Shown: piece by piece, positions 55,989 through 63,599 of the stretch
Position numbering within the stretch: position 1 is the first letter of the stretch
Layout of the letters: each line of letters opens with the position of its first letter
Notes under the pieces: model-generated
Told to the model about the DNA's origin: nothing
What the model saw: the letters and a program-made list of their open reading frames with translations, nothing else
Databases searched by the model: none
From: Clostridium beijerinckii
GTDB lineage: Bacteria; Bacillota; Clostridia; Clostridiales; Clostridiaceae
Assembly: GCF_018223745.1 (NCBI RefSeq)
Contig: NZ_CP073653.1
Span: forward strand, 2,198,001-2,262,000
Direction of reading: 5' to 3'
Length of the DNA stretch: 64,000 nt
Position numbers and translations under genes: made by a program

Positions 55989-56297
55989 ATGATTAATTTA
56001 AAACATCATATTTTTGTTTGTGCAAGTTGTAGAGTTAATGGAATGCAAAAAGGAATGTGCTATTCTAAAGATTCAGTAAAGGTTGTGCAAAAGTTTATGG
56101 AAGAAGTTGAAGAAAGAGATTTAATAAATGAAGTAATGGTGACTAATACAGGGTGTTTGGGAGTTTGCAATAAAGGTCCTATAGTAGTTGTTTATCCTGA
56201 AGGAACTTGGTATGGAAATGTAAAGATTGAAGATGTAGAAAGAATTGTGGAAGAACATATTGAAGGTGGAAAAGTAGTACAAGAATTAGTTATTTAA
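55989..56297 (+). CDS. Clostridial [2Fe-2S] ferredoxin (thioredoxin-fold type)
   Basis: Matches the 102-residue [2Fe-2S] ferredoxin of C. pasteurianum in length and in cysteine positions 11, 14, 24, 56 and 60 (VCASCRVNG, GMC, TGCLGVC). That protein has a thioredoxin-like dimeric fold and was reported to interact with the MoFe protein. Its gene lies 286 bp after nifN-B in the same direction, in keeping with a nitrogenase-specific role, though the electron path is not established. AAAAAGGAGAA precedes the start. A terminator hairpin follows at 56386. Confidence 0.93.
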   Translation: MINLKHHIFVCASCRVNGMQKGMCYSKDSVKVVQKFMEEVEERDLINEVMVTNTGCLGVCNKGPIVVVYPEGTWYGNVKIEDVERIVEEHIEGGKVVQELVI

Positions 56298-56385
56298 AAA
56301 TAAATTTTATACTAGTCCATAAAAGTGGGCTGTCACACTATGAACTGCTTTGTGTTAAGCAACAGTGAAAAAATAAAAATATTTG

Positions 56386-56420
56386 ATACCGCCAATTACA
56401 AAAGTATTGGCGGTATTTTA
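56386..56420 (+). terminator. Terminator after the [2Fe-2S] ferredoxin gene
   Basis: Perfect 11-bp stem ATACCGCCAAT (56386-56396) / ATTGGCGGTAT (56406-56416), then TTTTA. Confidence 0.8.
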
Positions 56421-56523
56421 TGCTACAGATTCGGATATTCTCGATGGTATAAGGTGCCGTATTTTAGAATAGCATTGTTTTACTGCATTAACAATTCGTG
56501 GTATAATGAAGCATAATTAATTG

Positions 56524-56560
56524 AAGCCATAGAGAGTAATTATCTCTATGGTTTTGATTT
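56524..56560 (+). terminator. Second hairpin terminator, or leader hairpin of nirJ1
   Basis: 12-pair stem 56524-56535 / 56543-56554 (AAGCCATAGAGA with TCTCTATGGTTT, one G-T), then TTGATTTT. It lies between the ferredoxin terminator and nirJ1, so it may be an attenuator for the tetrapyrrole genes. Confidence 0.5.
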
Positions 56561-56665
56561 TAAGATAGCTCTGTCCATGTAAAAAAATTTAGATTTGTTT
56601 TTGTTTATGAATTTAAAAAATTGCTTAGATCATAACGAGAATCAATGATGTAAGGAGATTTGAAA

Positions 56666-57836
56666 ATGATAAGTATAACTAAACTTTTATGTAATTCTGA
56701 TAATTATGGAGATAGCTTAAGGTATGTAGAAGGCGCAGCCATAGAAAAGTATGGAGTTAGTCCAGGAAGAGGACCTGTAGTTGCTTGGAACTGTACAAAA
56801 ACTTGTAATTTAAAATGTAAACACTGTTATGCAAGTTCAGATAATAAAAGATATGATGACGAGCTTACGTTAGATGAATCAAAAAAATTCATAGACGATT
56901 TAAAAGATTTTAACGTACCAGCATTATTGTTTTCTGGGGGAGAGCCTCTGATGAAGGAAAACATTTTGGAATTATTAGATTATGCAAGTCAAAGAAAAAT
57001 AAGAAGTACGATATCTACTAATGGGACTCTTTTAGATAAAGATGTTTGCAAATCTTTAAAGAAAATAAATCTTGGATATGTAGGTGTAAGCCTTGATGGT
57101 ATAGGATCAAATCATGATGCGTTTAGAGGTGTTAGTGGTGCTTTTGACAGTGCTTTAAGAGGAATAAGAAATTGCATTGAAGTTGATCAAAAAGTAGGTC
57201 TTAGGTTTACTATAAATAAAAACAATTATAAAGAATTGGAAGATATATTTAAGCTAATATAAAGAAGAAAAGATACCTAGAGTGTGTTTCTATCATTTAG
57301 CATATTCGGGAAGAGGAAGTAAAATGGTAGATGAAGATATTTCTAAGGAAGAAACAAGACAAGCTCTAGACTTAATCATAAGTAAGGCAATAGAATTTGG
57401 TCCAAGTGTTGAGATACTTACAGTTGATAATCATGCAGATGCCGTTTATACATATTTAAAGTCATTAGAGAAATTTAAAGATAAATCAGATAACATATTA
57501 AAACTTTTAAAGACTAATGGTGGAAATAGATCAGGAATGGCTTTTGCCAATGTAGACTTTTTTGGAAATGTTCATCCAGATCAATTTACTTGGCAACATA
57601 CTTTTGGAAATGTGAAAGAAGAAAAATTCGGATCTATATGGAGAAATTCTGAAAATGAAATATTAAATGGTCTTAGAAATAGAAAAGAATTATTAAAAGG
57701 TAGATGTTCTTCTTGTAAATGGTTAAATGTTTGTAATGGCAATTTCAGAACTAGAGCTGAAGCAGTTTATAATGATTTTTGGGCAGAGGATCCTGCTTGC
57801 TATCTTACAGATGATGAAATTAATATTATGAAATAA
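56666..57836 (+). pseudogene. nirJ1: NirJ1-type radical SAM protein, interrupted by a +1-base frameshift
   Basis: Radical SAM/SPASM protein of the NirJ1 branch, related to AhbC and NirJ, which remodel side chains of siroheme-derived tetrapyrroles. The first part (to TAA 57260-57262, about 199 aa) has the cluster motif CNLKCKHC and FSGGEPLMKEN. The second part (from about 57263, +1 frame) continues EEKIPRVCFYHLAYSGRGSK and ends with CSSCKWLNVCNGNFRTRA, the C-terminal cluster cysteines. Removing one base at 57258-57261 restores one frame of about 390 aa, the usual length. AAGGAG precedes ATG 56666. Either a real mutation or a sequencing error; both halves are otherwise intact. Confidence 0.85.
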
Positions 57837-57879
57837 GAAATACAAAAGGGTATATGAGATTTTATGTAAAGGTGAGTGA

Positions 57880-58869
57880 ATGCAAATGATAATATCATGG
57901 AATACTACAAATAAATGCAATTTAAAGTGCAGTCATTGTTATAGAGATTCAGGCAAAGAAAGTCAAGGTGAATTAAATACAGAAGAAGCAAAGTTACTTA
58001 TAGATCAAATTGCAAAAGCTAATTTTAAAATAATGATATTCTCTGGTGGAGAACCATTAATGAGAGAGGATATTTTTGAATTAATAAATTATGCATCCAA
58101 AGCTGGCTTAAGACCTGTCCTTGGAACAAATGGTACCCTTATATCAAGGGAAATTGCAGAAAAATTAAAAGCTGCTGGTATTTCTGCAATAGGCATAAGT
58201 CTTGATAGTCTTGATTCAAAAAAACATAATAAATTTAGGGGAAATAATGAAGCTTTTAGAGATACCATTTATGCAATGAAAAATTGTAGAGATTTAGGAA
58301 TTAGATTTCAAATTCATACAACTGTCATGGATTGGAATAAAGATGAGATAATTAGTTTGACTGATTTTTCAGTGGCTATGGGTGCAGCCGCTCATCATAT
58401 ATTCTTCCTTGTGCCTACAGGAAGAGGAAAAGATATAGAAGATGAATTATTAAGTTCAAAAGAGTATGAAGAGTTATTAACATCAATAATGAAAAAGCAA
58501 AGTGAAGTAAAAATAGAAATAAAGCCAACTTGTGCTCCACAATTTGTTAGAATTGCAGAAGATTTAGGTGTAAATAGTAGATTTAAACGTGGATGTATTG
58601 CAGGAAGAAGCTATTGTATTATTAATCCAAAAGGAGATGTTCAGGCTTGTGCTTATTTAACAGAAGTAGCTGGTAATATAAGAGAAATACCATTTGATGA
58701 AATATGGAAAAATAGTGAATTGCTCAATAACCTAAGAACTCAAGAATATAAAGGAACTTGTAACAGTTGTAAAGATAAAAAAAGTTGTGGAGGCTGCAGA
58801 GCAAGAGCTGCATATTATAATGACGGAGATTATATGGCATCAGATAAAATTTGCATTTTTAATAATTAA
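57880..58869 (+). CDS. nirJ2: NirJ2-type radical SAM protein (tetrapyrrole modification, AhbC/AhbD-like)
   Basis: Radical SAM enzyme with CNLKCSHC at residues 14-21, FSGGEPLMRED, and a C-terminal SPASM-like cysteine set (GCIAGRSYC, CNSCKDKKSCGGCRARAAYY). This is the NirJ2 branch known from heliobacteria and clostridia, relatives of AhbC and AhbD, which convert siroheme-derived porphyrins to heme. The exact product is unknown. 329 aa. AAAGGTG lies 5 nt before ATG 57880. It follows nirJ1 by 43 bp and precedes the two decarboxylase-like genes, so the set forms one operon in the nif region. Confidence 0.85.
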   Translation: MQMIISWNTTNKCNLKCSHCYRDSGKESQGELNTEEAKLLIDQIAKANFKIMIFSGGEPLMREDIFELINYASKAGLRPVLGTNGTLISREIAEKLKAAGISAIGISLDSLDSKKHNKFRGNNEAFRDTIYAMKNCRDLGIRFQIHTTVMDWNKDEIISLTDFSVAMGAAAHHIFFLVPTGRGKDIEDELLSSKEYEELLTSIMKKQSEVKIEIKPTCAPQFVRIAEDLGVNSRFKRGCIAGRSYCIINPKGDVQACAYLTEVAGNIREIPFDEIWKNSELLNNLRTQEYKGTCNSCKDKKSCGGCRARAAYYNDGDYMASDKICIFNN

Positions 58870-58920
58870 AGGCAAGGATTCTATTTGACATTCCAAAACT
58901 TTAAGTGAGGAGGAACTGCT

Positions 58921-59388
58921 ATGGATAAAACAGATAAAGAATTGCTTAATTTAATGCAAAATGAAATTCCAATAGATAAGAATCCTTTTAAAATACTAGG
59001 GGAAAAATTATTACTTACAGAAAATGAAGTATTAAAAAGAATAAATAAGTTAAAAAATGAAGGAATAATAAGAAGAATAGGTGGAATTTTTAATTCGAGA
59101 AAAATTGGATATACAAGTACTCTTTGTGCAGCTAAAGTGCCTGAAAATGAAATTGAAAAGGTTGCAGAATATATAAATATGTATGATGAAGTGACTCACA
59201 ATTATATAAGAGAAGATGAGTATAATATGTGGTTTACTATGATAACGCGTTCAGAAGAGAATTTGATTAATATTCTTGAAGAAATAAAGAGAAATACTGG
59301 TTTGGAAGAAATAATGAGTTTACCTTCAGTTAAGTTATTTAAGATTAAAGTGGCTTTAAATCTTCAAGGAGATGATACAAATGATTAG
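58921..59388 (+). CDS. ahbA: Siroheme decarboxylase subunit (AhbA/NirD-L-like, Lrp fold)
   Basis: Lrp/AsnC-like fold protein of the NirDLGH/AhbAB family that decarboxylates siroheme to 12,18-didecarboxysiroheme. A winged helix N-terminus (LLNLMQNEIPIDKNPFKILG), GIIRRIGGIFNSRKIGYTST and the RAM-like C-terminal half (DEVTHNYIREDEYNMWFTMI) are typical of the family. 155 aa. AGGAGGA precedes the start. It overlaps the next gene by eight bases. The subunit naming A versus B is uncertain. A plain Lrp regulator is unlikely given the pairing with a homologue and NirJ genes. Confidence 0.8.
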   Translation: MDKTDKELLNLMQNEIPIDKNPFKILGEKLLLTENEVLKRINKLKNEGIIRRIGGIFNSRKIGYTSTLCAAKVPENEIEKVAEYINMYDEVTHNYIREDEYNMWFTMITRSEENLINILEEIKRNTGLEEIMSLPSVKLFKIKVALNLQGDDTND

Positions 59389-59848
59389 TGATTTTGATAA
59401 GAAAATAATAAGTAGATTGCAAGAGGATATTCCTATAATAACTAATCCGTATAAGGATATAGCTAAAGAGCTTAGTATGGATGAAGATGTGCTTATAGAT
59501 AAAATCAGAAATTATAGTGAAACTGGAATATTAAAAAGAATAGGAGCAATACTTTATCATAGAAAAGCTGGATTTAAAGCTAATGCAATGGTAGTTTGGA
59601 AGATTGATGATGAAAGATTAGATGAAATTGGAGAATATATGGCATCCATTTCTGTAGTTACACACTGTTATGAAAGGAAACCTTTTGGTTCGTGGGATTA
59701 TAATCTATACACAATGATACACGAGAAAGATAAGGAAAGCTGTAACAAAATTATTAAGCAGATAGCTGATGATATAGGAATTGAAAATTACAAAATTTTG
59801 TATAGCACAAGAGAATTAAAAAAGACTAGCATGAAATATTTCAAATAA
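59381..59848 (+). CDS. ahbB: Siroheme decarboxylase subunit (AhbB-like, Lrp fold)
   Basis: Second member of the decarboxylase pair: RLQEDIPIITNPYKDIAKEL, GILKRIGAILYHRKAGFKAN, then VVTHCYERKPFGSWDYNLYT, the family's conserved His and Tyr-rich active-site strand. 155 aa from ATG 59381, chosen because AAGGAG is 8-9 nt upstream; an ATG at 59372 overlaps that site. The overlap with the first subunit gene implies a heterodimer. The last gene before the second ANTAR-type leader. Confidence 0.8.
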   Translation: MISDFDKKIISRLQEDIPIITNPYKDIAKELSMDEDVLIDKIRNYSETGILKRIGAILYHRKAGFKANAMVVWKIDDERLDEIGEYMASISVVTHCYERKPFGSWDYNLYTMIHEKDKESCNKIIKQIADDIGIENYKILYSTRELKKTSMKYFK

Positions 59849-59906
59849 ATATATATACAAAGCATTGGTTATGTGATAATATATGTATAAAATAGCATAT
59901 TAACAA

Positions 59907-59957
59907 AGACAATGTGGTCTAAAACCAAACTAAGAAGTTTTGTTTTAGGCTATTTTT
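59907..59957 (+). promoter_or_regulatory. ANTAR-like antiterminator/terminator in the nifV leader
   Basis: P1: AGAC (59907-59910), hexaloop AATGTG, GTCT (59917-59920). P2 apex: AAAC (59927-59930), hexaloop TAAGAA, GTTT (59937-59940). The terminator base CTAAAAC (59919-59925) / GTTTTAG (59942-59948) overlaps the 3' arm of P1, then GGCTATTTTTTG. The layout is the same as before nifH. Loop 1 fits A1/G4; loop 2 has T at position 1 and G at 4, a deviation. The same signal would let nifV follow nifH. Confidence 0.65.
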
Positions 59958-59964
59958 TGTTGGC

Positions 59965-60012
59965 AAGGGAGCCTGTTTAATATATATAAATATATTAAGT
60001 AGGCTCCTTTTA
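59965..60012 (+). terminator. Second, long terminator before nifV-omega
   Basis: AAGGGAGCCT (59965-59974) / AGGCTCCTTT (60001-60010) with one G-T pair, extended by TTAATATA / TATATTAA inside, then TTTTAG. It lies directly after the ANTAR-like terminator, with no gene between. Confidence 0.7.
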
Positions 60013-60065
60013 GATAGATTATATTCACATGTAGAAAAAATTTGCAATTAAAAAGGGGTGGAATT

Positions 60066-60980
60066 ATGGATGAAAGAAAAATCGAAATTATAGATAGGAC
60101 AATAATTGTTTTGAGAGAGATATTTGGTGATAAGTTAAAAGAGAAAAGCGCACAGGTAAGAGAATTGATAAAATTACTATATATAATAGGAAGCGATTAT
60201 ATAGAAATTACGCAAGAGCTTTATGAAGAACTATCACCATTGCCTCAAGATGTAAAATTCATAATATCTAACAATAATAAAATTGAAATAGGAAGTGTTA
60301 ATGTATTATATGAGATATTAGACAATAAGCTAAATATATATAACAAAATGAATGCAAGAATAGTAGGACTTGATGACATTATCTTTTATGATTATCAGCA
60401 GATTTTTTTAGAGATAATAAAGTTCTTTGGAAATAATATAGAGCTAAGTATAAAAAATAATTATAAATCAGCTACAGCTATGAGTTTAGAATGGGTTAAA
60501 GCTGGAGGGAAAAAAGTTGTAACGACTTTTGCAGGAATTGGTGGCTTTGCTCCTCTTCAAGAAATATTAGGAGGGTCTTCTTTTTTAGAGAAAATAAAAG
60601 ATCATAGTAATTATAAGCTATTTCCCAAGGTATTAAGCATATTTGAAGATATTACTGAAAGTAAAATCAGAGGAAATGCACCTTTTATAGGAAAAGATAT
60701 TTTCAATGTAGAATCAGGAATTCATGTAAATGGTATAGCTAAAGATTCAAGAACTTTTGAACCATATGACCCTAGTGAAATTGGAAGGAAAAGAAATATT
60801 ATTATAGGTAAGCATTCAAGTGTAAATGCATTAGAAATAAAATTAGAAGAACTAAACATAAAATACGAGCATGATAATTTAACAATTATGTTGGAAGATG
60901 TAAGGAAATTGAGCACACAAAAGCGTGGTGGATTAAGTAATGATGAAATAAAAAGATTATATAAGAAACTGTGTGTTTAG
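60066..60980 (+). CDS. nifVω: Homocitrate synthase omega subunit NifV-omega (C-terminal half type)
   Basis: Corresponds to the C-terminal regulatory/catalytic lobe of NifV: GIHVNGIAKDSRTFEPYDPS and GRKRNIIIGKHSSVNAL are the conserved C-terminal homocitrate/isopropylmalate synthase segments. Together with NifV-alpha it makes homocitrate for FeMo-co. 304 aa from ATG 60066, which follows AGGGGTGG; a TTG at 60042 lies upstream without a site. It is 21 bp from nifV-alpha. Split nifV with the omega gene first is the arrangement described in C. pasteurianum. Confidence 0.92.
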   Translation: MDERKIEIIDRTIIVLREIFGDKLKEKSAQVRELIKLLYIIGSDYIEITQELYEELSPLPQDVKFIISNNNKIEIGSVNVLYEILDNKLNIYNKMNARIVGLDDIIFYDYQQIFLEIIKFFGNNIELSIKNNYKSATAMSLEWVKAGGKKVVTTFAGIGGFAPLQEILGGSSFLEKIKDHSNYKLFPKVLSIFEDITESKIRGNAPFIGKDIFNVESGIHVNGIAKDSRTFEPYDPSEIGRKRNIIIGKHSSVNALEIKLEELNIKYEHDNLTIMLEDVRKLSTQKRGGLSNDEIKRLYKKLCV

Positions 60981-61001
60981 ATTTTATAAGGTGGTGATAT
61001 A

Positions 61002-61784
61002 TTGATTTATAATGAAAAATTAGACAATGAAATATATATTGTGGATACAACTTTAAGAGATGGTGAACAATGTGCAGGAAAAGCTTTTTCAATTGATGAA
61101 AAAATTGAAATTGCGAAATATATGGATAAAATGAAGATTTATCAGATAGAGGCAGGCATACCTGCAATGGGAGATTTAGAAAAAGAATGCATTAAGAGGA
61201 TATTAGAAATAAGAAAAAATTCACTAATTTCCGCTTGGAATAGAATGAATAAAAATGATATATTTCATTCAATGGAGTGTAAACCAGATATTATTCATAT
61301 TAGCGTTCCTACATCGGATATACAAATATATTCGAATTTAGGAAAGGATAAAAAGTGGGTTGAAGAAAATATTAAGGAATGTGTATTTTTAGCGAGAGAT
61401 AAAGGTTATGAAGTTACTATAGGTTTTGAAGATGCTTCTAGGGCAGACATTAGCTATCTTATAAATTTGTGTGAAATAATTATTGGTATGGGCGTAAAGC
61501 GGGCAAGATATGCAGATACCGTAGGAATATCAATGCCTTCACTTATAAAGGATTCAATTAAAACTTTAGTAAACAATACCGGAATAGAAATAGAAATTCA
61601 TGCTCATAACGATTTTGGAATGGCGATTCCAATTTCCCTAGAGGCAGTTAAAAGTGGTGCTAAATATGTGGATTGCACGTTGGGTGGAATAGGTGAAAGA
61701 ACAGGAAATTGTAATCTACAGGAGTTTTTAAAAATATCAAATGCATATTTAAAAAGAAATAAAAAAATTGAGGGATTGATTTAG
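61002..61784 (+). CDS. nifVα: Homocitrate synthase alpha subunit NifV-alpha (N-terminal catalytic half)
   Basis: TIM-barrel catalytic part of homocitrate synthase: VDTTLRDGEQCAGKAF (metal Asp and substrate Arg-Asp), GIPAMGDLEK, and HAHNDFGMAI with the metal histidines, then GGIGERTGNC. 260 aa. It starts with TTG (61002) after AAGGTGGTGAT; no in-frame ATG is near. It must pair with NifV-omega to be active. A terminator lies at 62024. Confidence 0.92.
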   Translation: MIYNEKLDNEIYIVDTTLRDGEQCAGKAFSIDEKIEIAKYMDKMKIYQIEAGIPAMGDLEKECIKRILEIRKNSLISAWNRMNKNDIFHSMECKPDIIHISVPTSDIQIYSNLGKDKKWVEENIKECVFLARDKGYEVTIGFEDASRADISYLINLCEIIIGMGVKRARYADTVGISMPSLIKDSIKTLVNNTGIEIEIHAHNDFGMAIPISLEAVKSGAKYVDCTLGGIGERTGNCNLQEFLKISNAYLKRNKKIEGLI

Positions 61785-61790
61785 ATATAT

Positions 61791-61882
61791 ATGCTATAAT
61801 TCACATTTTACAATTCACAATTACGTCTAAAATCCTTGCAATATTTTTAGAATTATCATGAAAAATTATTTTGGTAATATAT
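61791..61882. repeat. T5 element, diverged copy
   Basis: Shares ACAATTCACAATT and CCTTGCAATATTTTTAGAATTAT with the copy at 51271-51350. The ends are degenerate. Lies directly after nifV-alpha. Confidence 0.55.
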
Positions 61883-62023
61883 TATTGTAATAATAAATTT
61901 GTAAGTGGAATTCTATTGAGCTAATTGCATTAAATGAGAATAATAATGTAGAAACTCAATTACAATATGTTCTAATATAAAACATTTCTAAAAATAATTA
62001 AAAAAATCATATAAATAAAAAAG

Positions 62024-62062
62024 TGAGCTTGAAGAATGTAGATATTATTTCAAGCTTATTTT
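62024..62062 (+). terminator. Terminator downstream of nifV-alpha
   Basis: AGCTTGAA (62026-62033) / TTCAAGCT (62049-62056), with further A-T pairs outside, then TATTTTATT. Confidence 0.65.
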
Positions 62063-62084
62063 ATTGCGTGGGAAATTATGGACA

Positions 62085-62626
62085 TTCAACTAAGACCTGA
62101 ACTTATGCATATATCTTTCCGAAAGTAGAAACATTGTTATTTCGCAGGACTATGAAAATAAGCTGTTGATGTTTCTTAATGGGAGGTGTTTGATTTGCTG
62201 CTTGTCATGAGCTTGCCTAAGGAGCATGCTGAAATGAGTGCAACCTTTTACTTAGAACTTTCTAGCGAAAATTTCTTAAGTCCTGTGGAATAAAAATATA
62301 TGCAATTTCGGTATATATAGATAAACAATTTAAGCATTCGAATTATTAGAAGAGCATATTTGCAAAGTTGATAAAACTTTAAGTTCATGTCTTCATTAGA
62401 AATCATAAATATATTTGTGAATAAAACATTTGAAAATGAGCTGTTAAAGGTTCTTAGCTGTAGGTTGTTCCATTTTAGCTTGTCAAACTGAAAGTTGGAG
62501 CATGCTAAAGTGGATACAACCTGTTGCTTAGAACCTTCAGCGATATTTTCATAGCTTTTCGGAACAAAATATTTATGATTTCGGTAAGTTATCACATAAA
62601 TCTAAGTTCAAAGCTAGATATCTATA
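62085..62626 (-). mobile_element. MITE-like element, family T2 (longest, compound copy)
   Basis: Left part GACCTGAACTTATGCATATATC, right end AGATATCTATA (62616-62626). The right two thirds (62344-62606) are close to the reverse complement of 50682-50905, including the GGTTCTTAGCTGTAGGTTGT / ACAACCTGTTGCTTAGAACC palindrome. The first third contains CTTGCCTAAGGAGCATGCTG and looks like a second copy fused to the first. A 115-codon minus-strand ORF is not a gene. Confidence 0.65.
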
Positions 62627-62742
62627 TTGAAAAAATATAAGTTGCATAGTATTATTTATAAAGTCCAAAATAATAAATATGTTTAAATAAAATTGTGTTA
62701 TAATTTATTACATAAATTATTGTAAATTGGCGGGTGAACAAG

Positions 62743-63162
62743 ATGAAGTTGGCAGATGAAAAAAAACAAATTATGAGCAAACTAAAAAGTGAAGAAGTAA
62801 ATAATCTTCTAGAAAGATATAGCATTTCGAGTATGCTCACTTTTGGAAGTTTTAACAACGATGATTTCACTCAAGAGTCAGATATAGATATAGCAGTAAT
62901 AGGTATAGAAAATATACCTTTAGATAAAATATTAGAACTTGAATTATTTTTAGAAAGAACTTTGGGTAAAGAAATTGATGTTATAGATTTAAGAAGTAGA
63001 GAATTAACTATATTTTTAAAGATAAATGTATTAAATGAAGGTAAAATTATATATTCTAATGATAATAATGTTATTTTAGAAAAGTATAAAGATGAAGTTG
63101 ATATAATATATAGAGAAAATGAGAATTTCTTTTGGTTTAGAAGAAGGGATGTGTTGTCATGA
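62743..63162 (+). CDS. mntA: MntA-type nucleotidyltransferase antitoxin
   Basis: Minimal nucleotidyltransferase of HEPN/MNT toxin-antitoxin pairs. The GS motif at residues 35-36 (TFGSFNNDD) and DID at 47-49 form the GSx10DxD active site; a third Asp is in IDVIDLRS. In characterised systems MntA adds AMP to the toxin's tyrosine and silences it. 139 aa from ATG 62743, chosen for GGCGGGTG six nt upstream over the GTG at 62734. It overlaps hepT by four bases. Confidence 0.88.
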   Translation: MKLADEKKQIMSKLKSEEVNNLLERYSISSMLTFGSFNNDDFTQESDIDIAVIGIENIPLDKILELELFLERTLGKEIDVIDLRSRELTIFLKINVLNEGKIIYSNDNNVILEKYKDEVDIIYRENENFFWFRRRDVLS

Positions 63163-63587
63163 ATCAAGAAAGACTTATAAAGATAGTTGAAGATTTTCAA
63201 GAGTGTATAAGTGATATCGATGAATGCATTGAGATATTAAAAAACAATAGTGATAACAAAATAATGATTAAGCTTGCAAAATCTAGTTTGAGACAATTAT
63301 TTGTAAGTTTTAATACAATACTAGAAGACTTTACATCGGTAACTCTTAAGTCATTAAAAAAATATAAAATAGGTATGACTTTAAATGATAGTTTAGAAGT
63401 TTTAAAAGAGGAAAAAGTGCTTGATGCTGAGTTGTTTAACTTTTTAGAAAAATCAAGACTGCTTAGAAATAGAATTTCACATAGATATAAAGAACCAGCA
63501 CATGCAGAATTATTTGAGCATGTTGTAAAGTATAAAGATGATTTTAAGAAAATTTTAAATATTGCAAAACAGTATTTAAAAGAGTAA
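63159..63587 (+). CDS. hepT: HepT-type HEPN ribonuclease toxin
   Basis: HEPN-fold toxin with the full RX4HXY motif: Arg103, His108 and Tyr110 in LLRNRISHRYK. The Arg/His pair catalyses RNA cleavage and the Tyr is the site modified by MntA. The protein is otherwise helical, 142 aa, with an acidic N-terminus. ATGA overlap with mntA means coupled translation. All active residues are intact, so the toxin should be functional. Confidence 0.88.
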   Translation: MNQERLIKIVEDFQECISDIDECIEILKNNSDNKIMIKLAKSSLRQLFVSFNTILEDFTSVTLKSLKKYKIGMTLNDSLEVLKEEKVLDAELFNFLEKSRLLRNRISHRYKEPAHAELFEHVVKYKDDFKKILNIAKQYLKE

Positions 63588-63599
63588 GTAGGGGAAGAG

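Noticed and set aside
56325..56516. 63-codon ORF after the [2Fe-2S] ferredoxin gene
   Set aside because: Spans a perfect terminator hairpin at 56386-56416 and lacks a ribosome binding site.
57250..57285. Programmed +1 frameshift in nirJ1
   Set aside because: The TAA context lacks a recognisable slippery codon, a stimulatory Shine-Dalgarno or a downstream hairpin. A simple one-base insertion explains it better.
62248..62595. 115-codon ORF on the minus strand
   Set aside because: Repeat-derived (T2), no ribosome binding site, and crosses internal palindromes.
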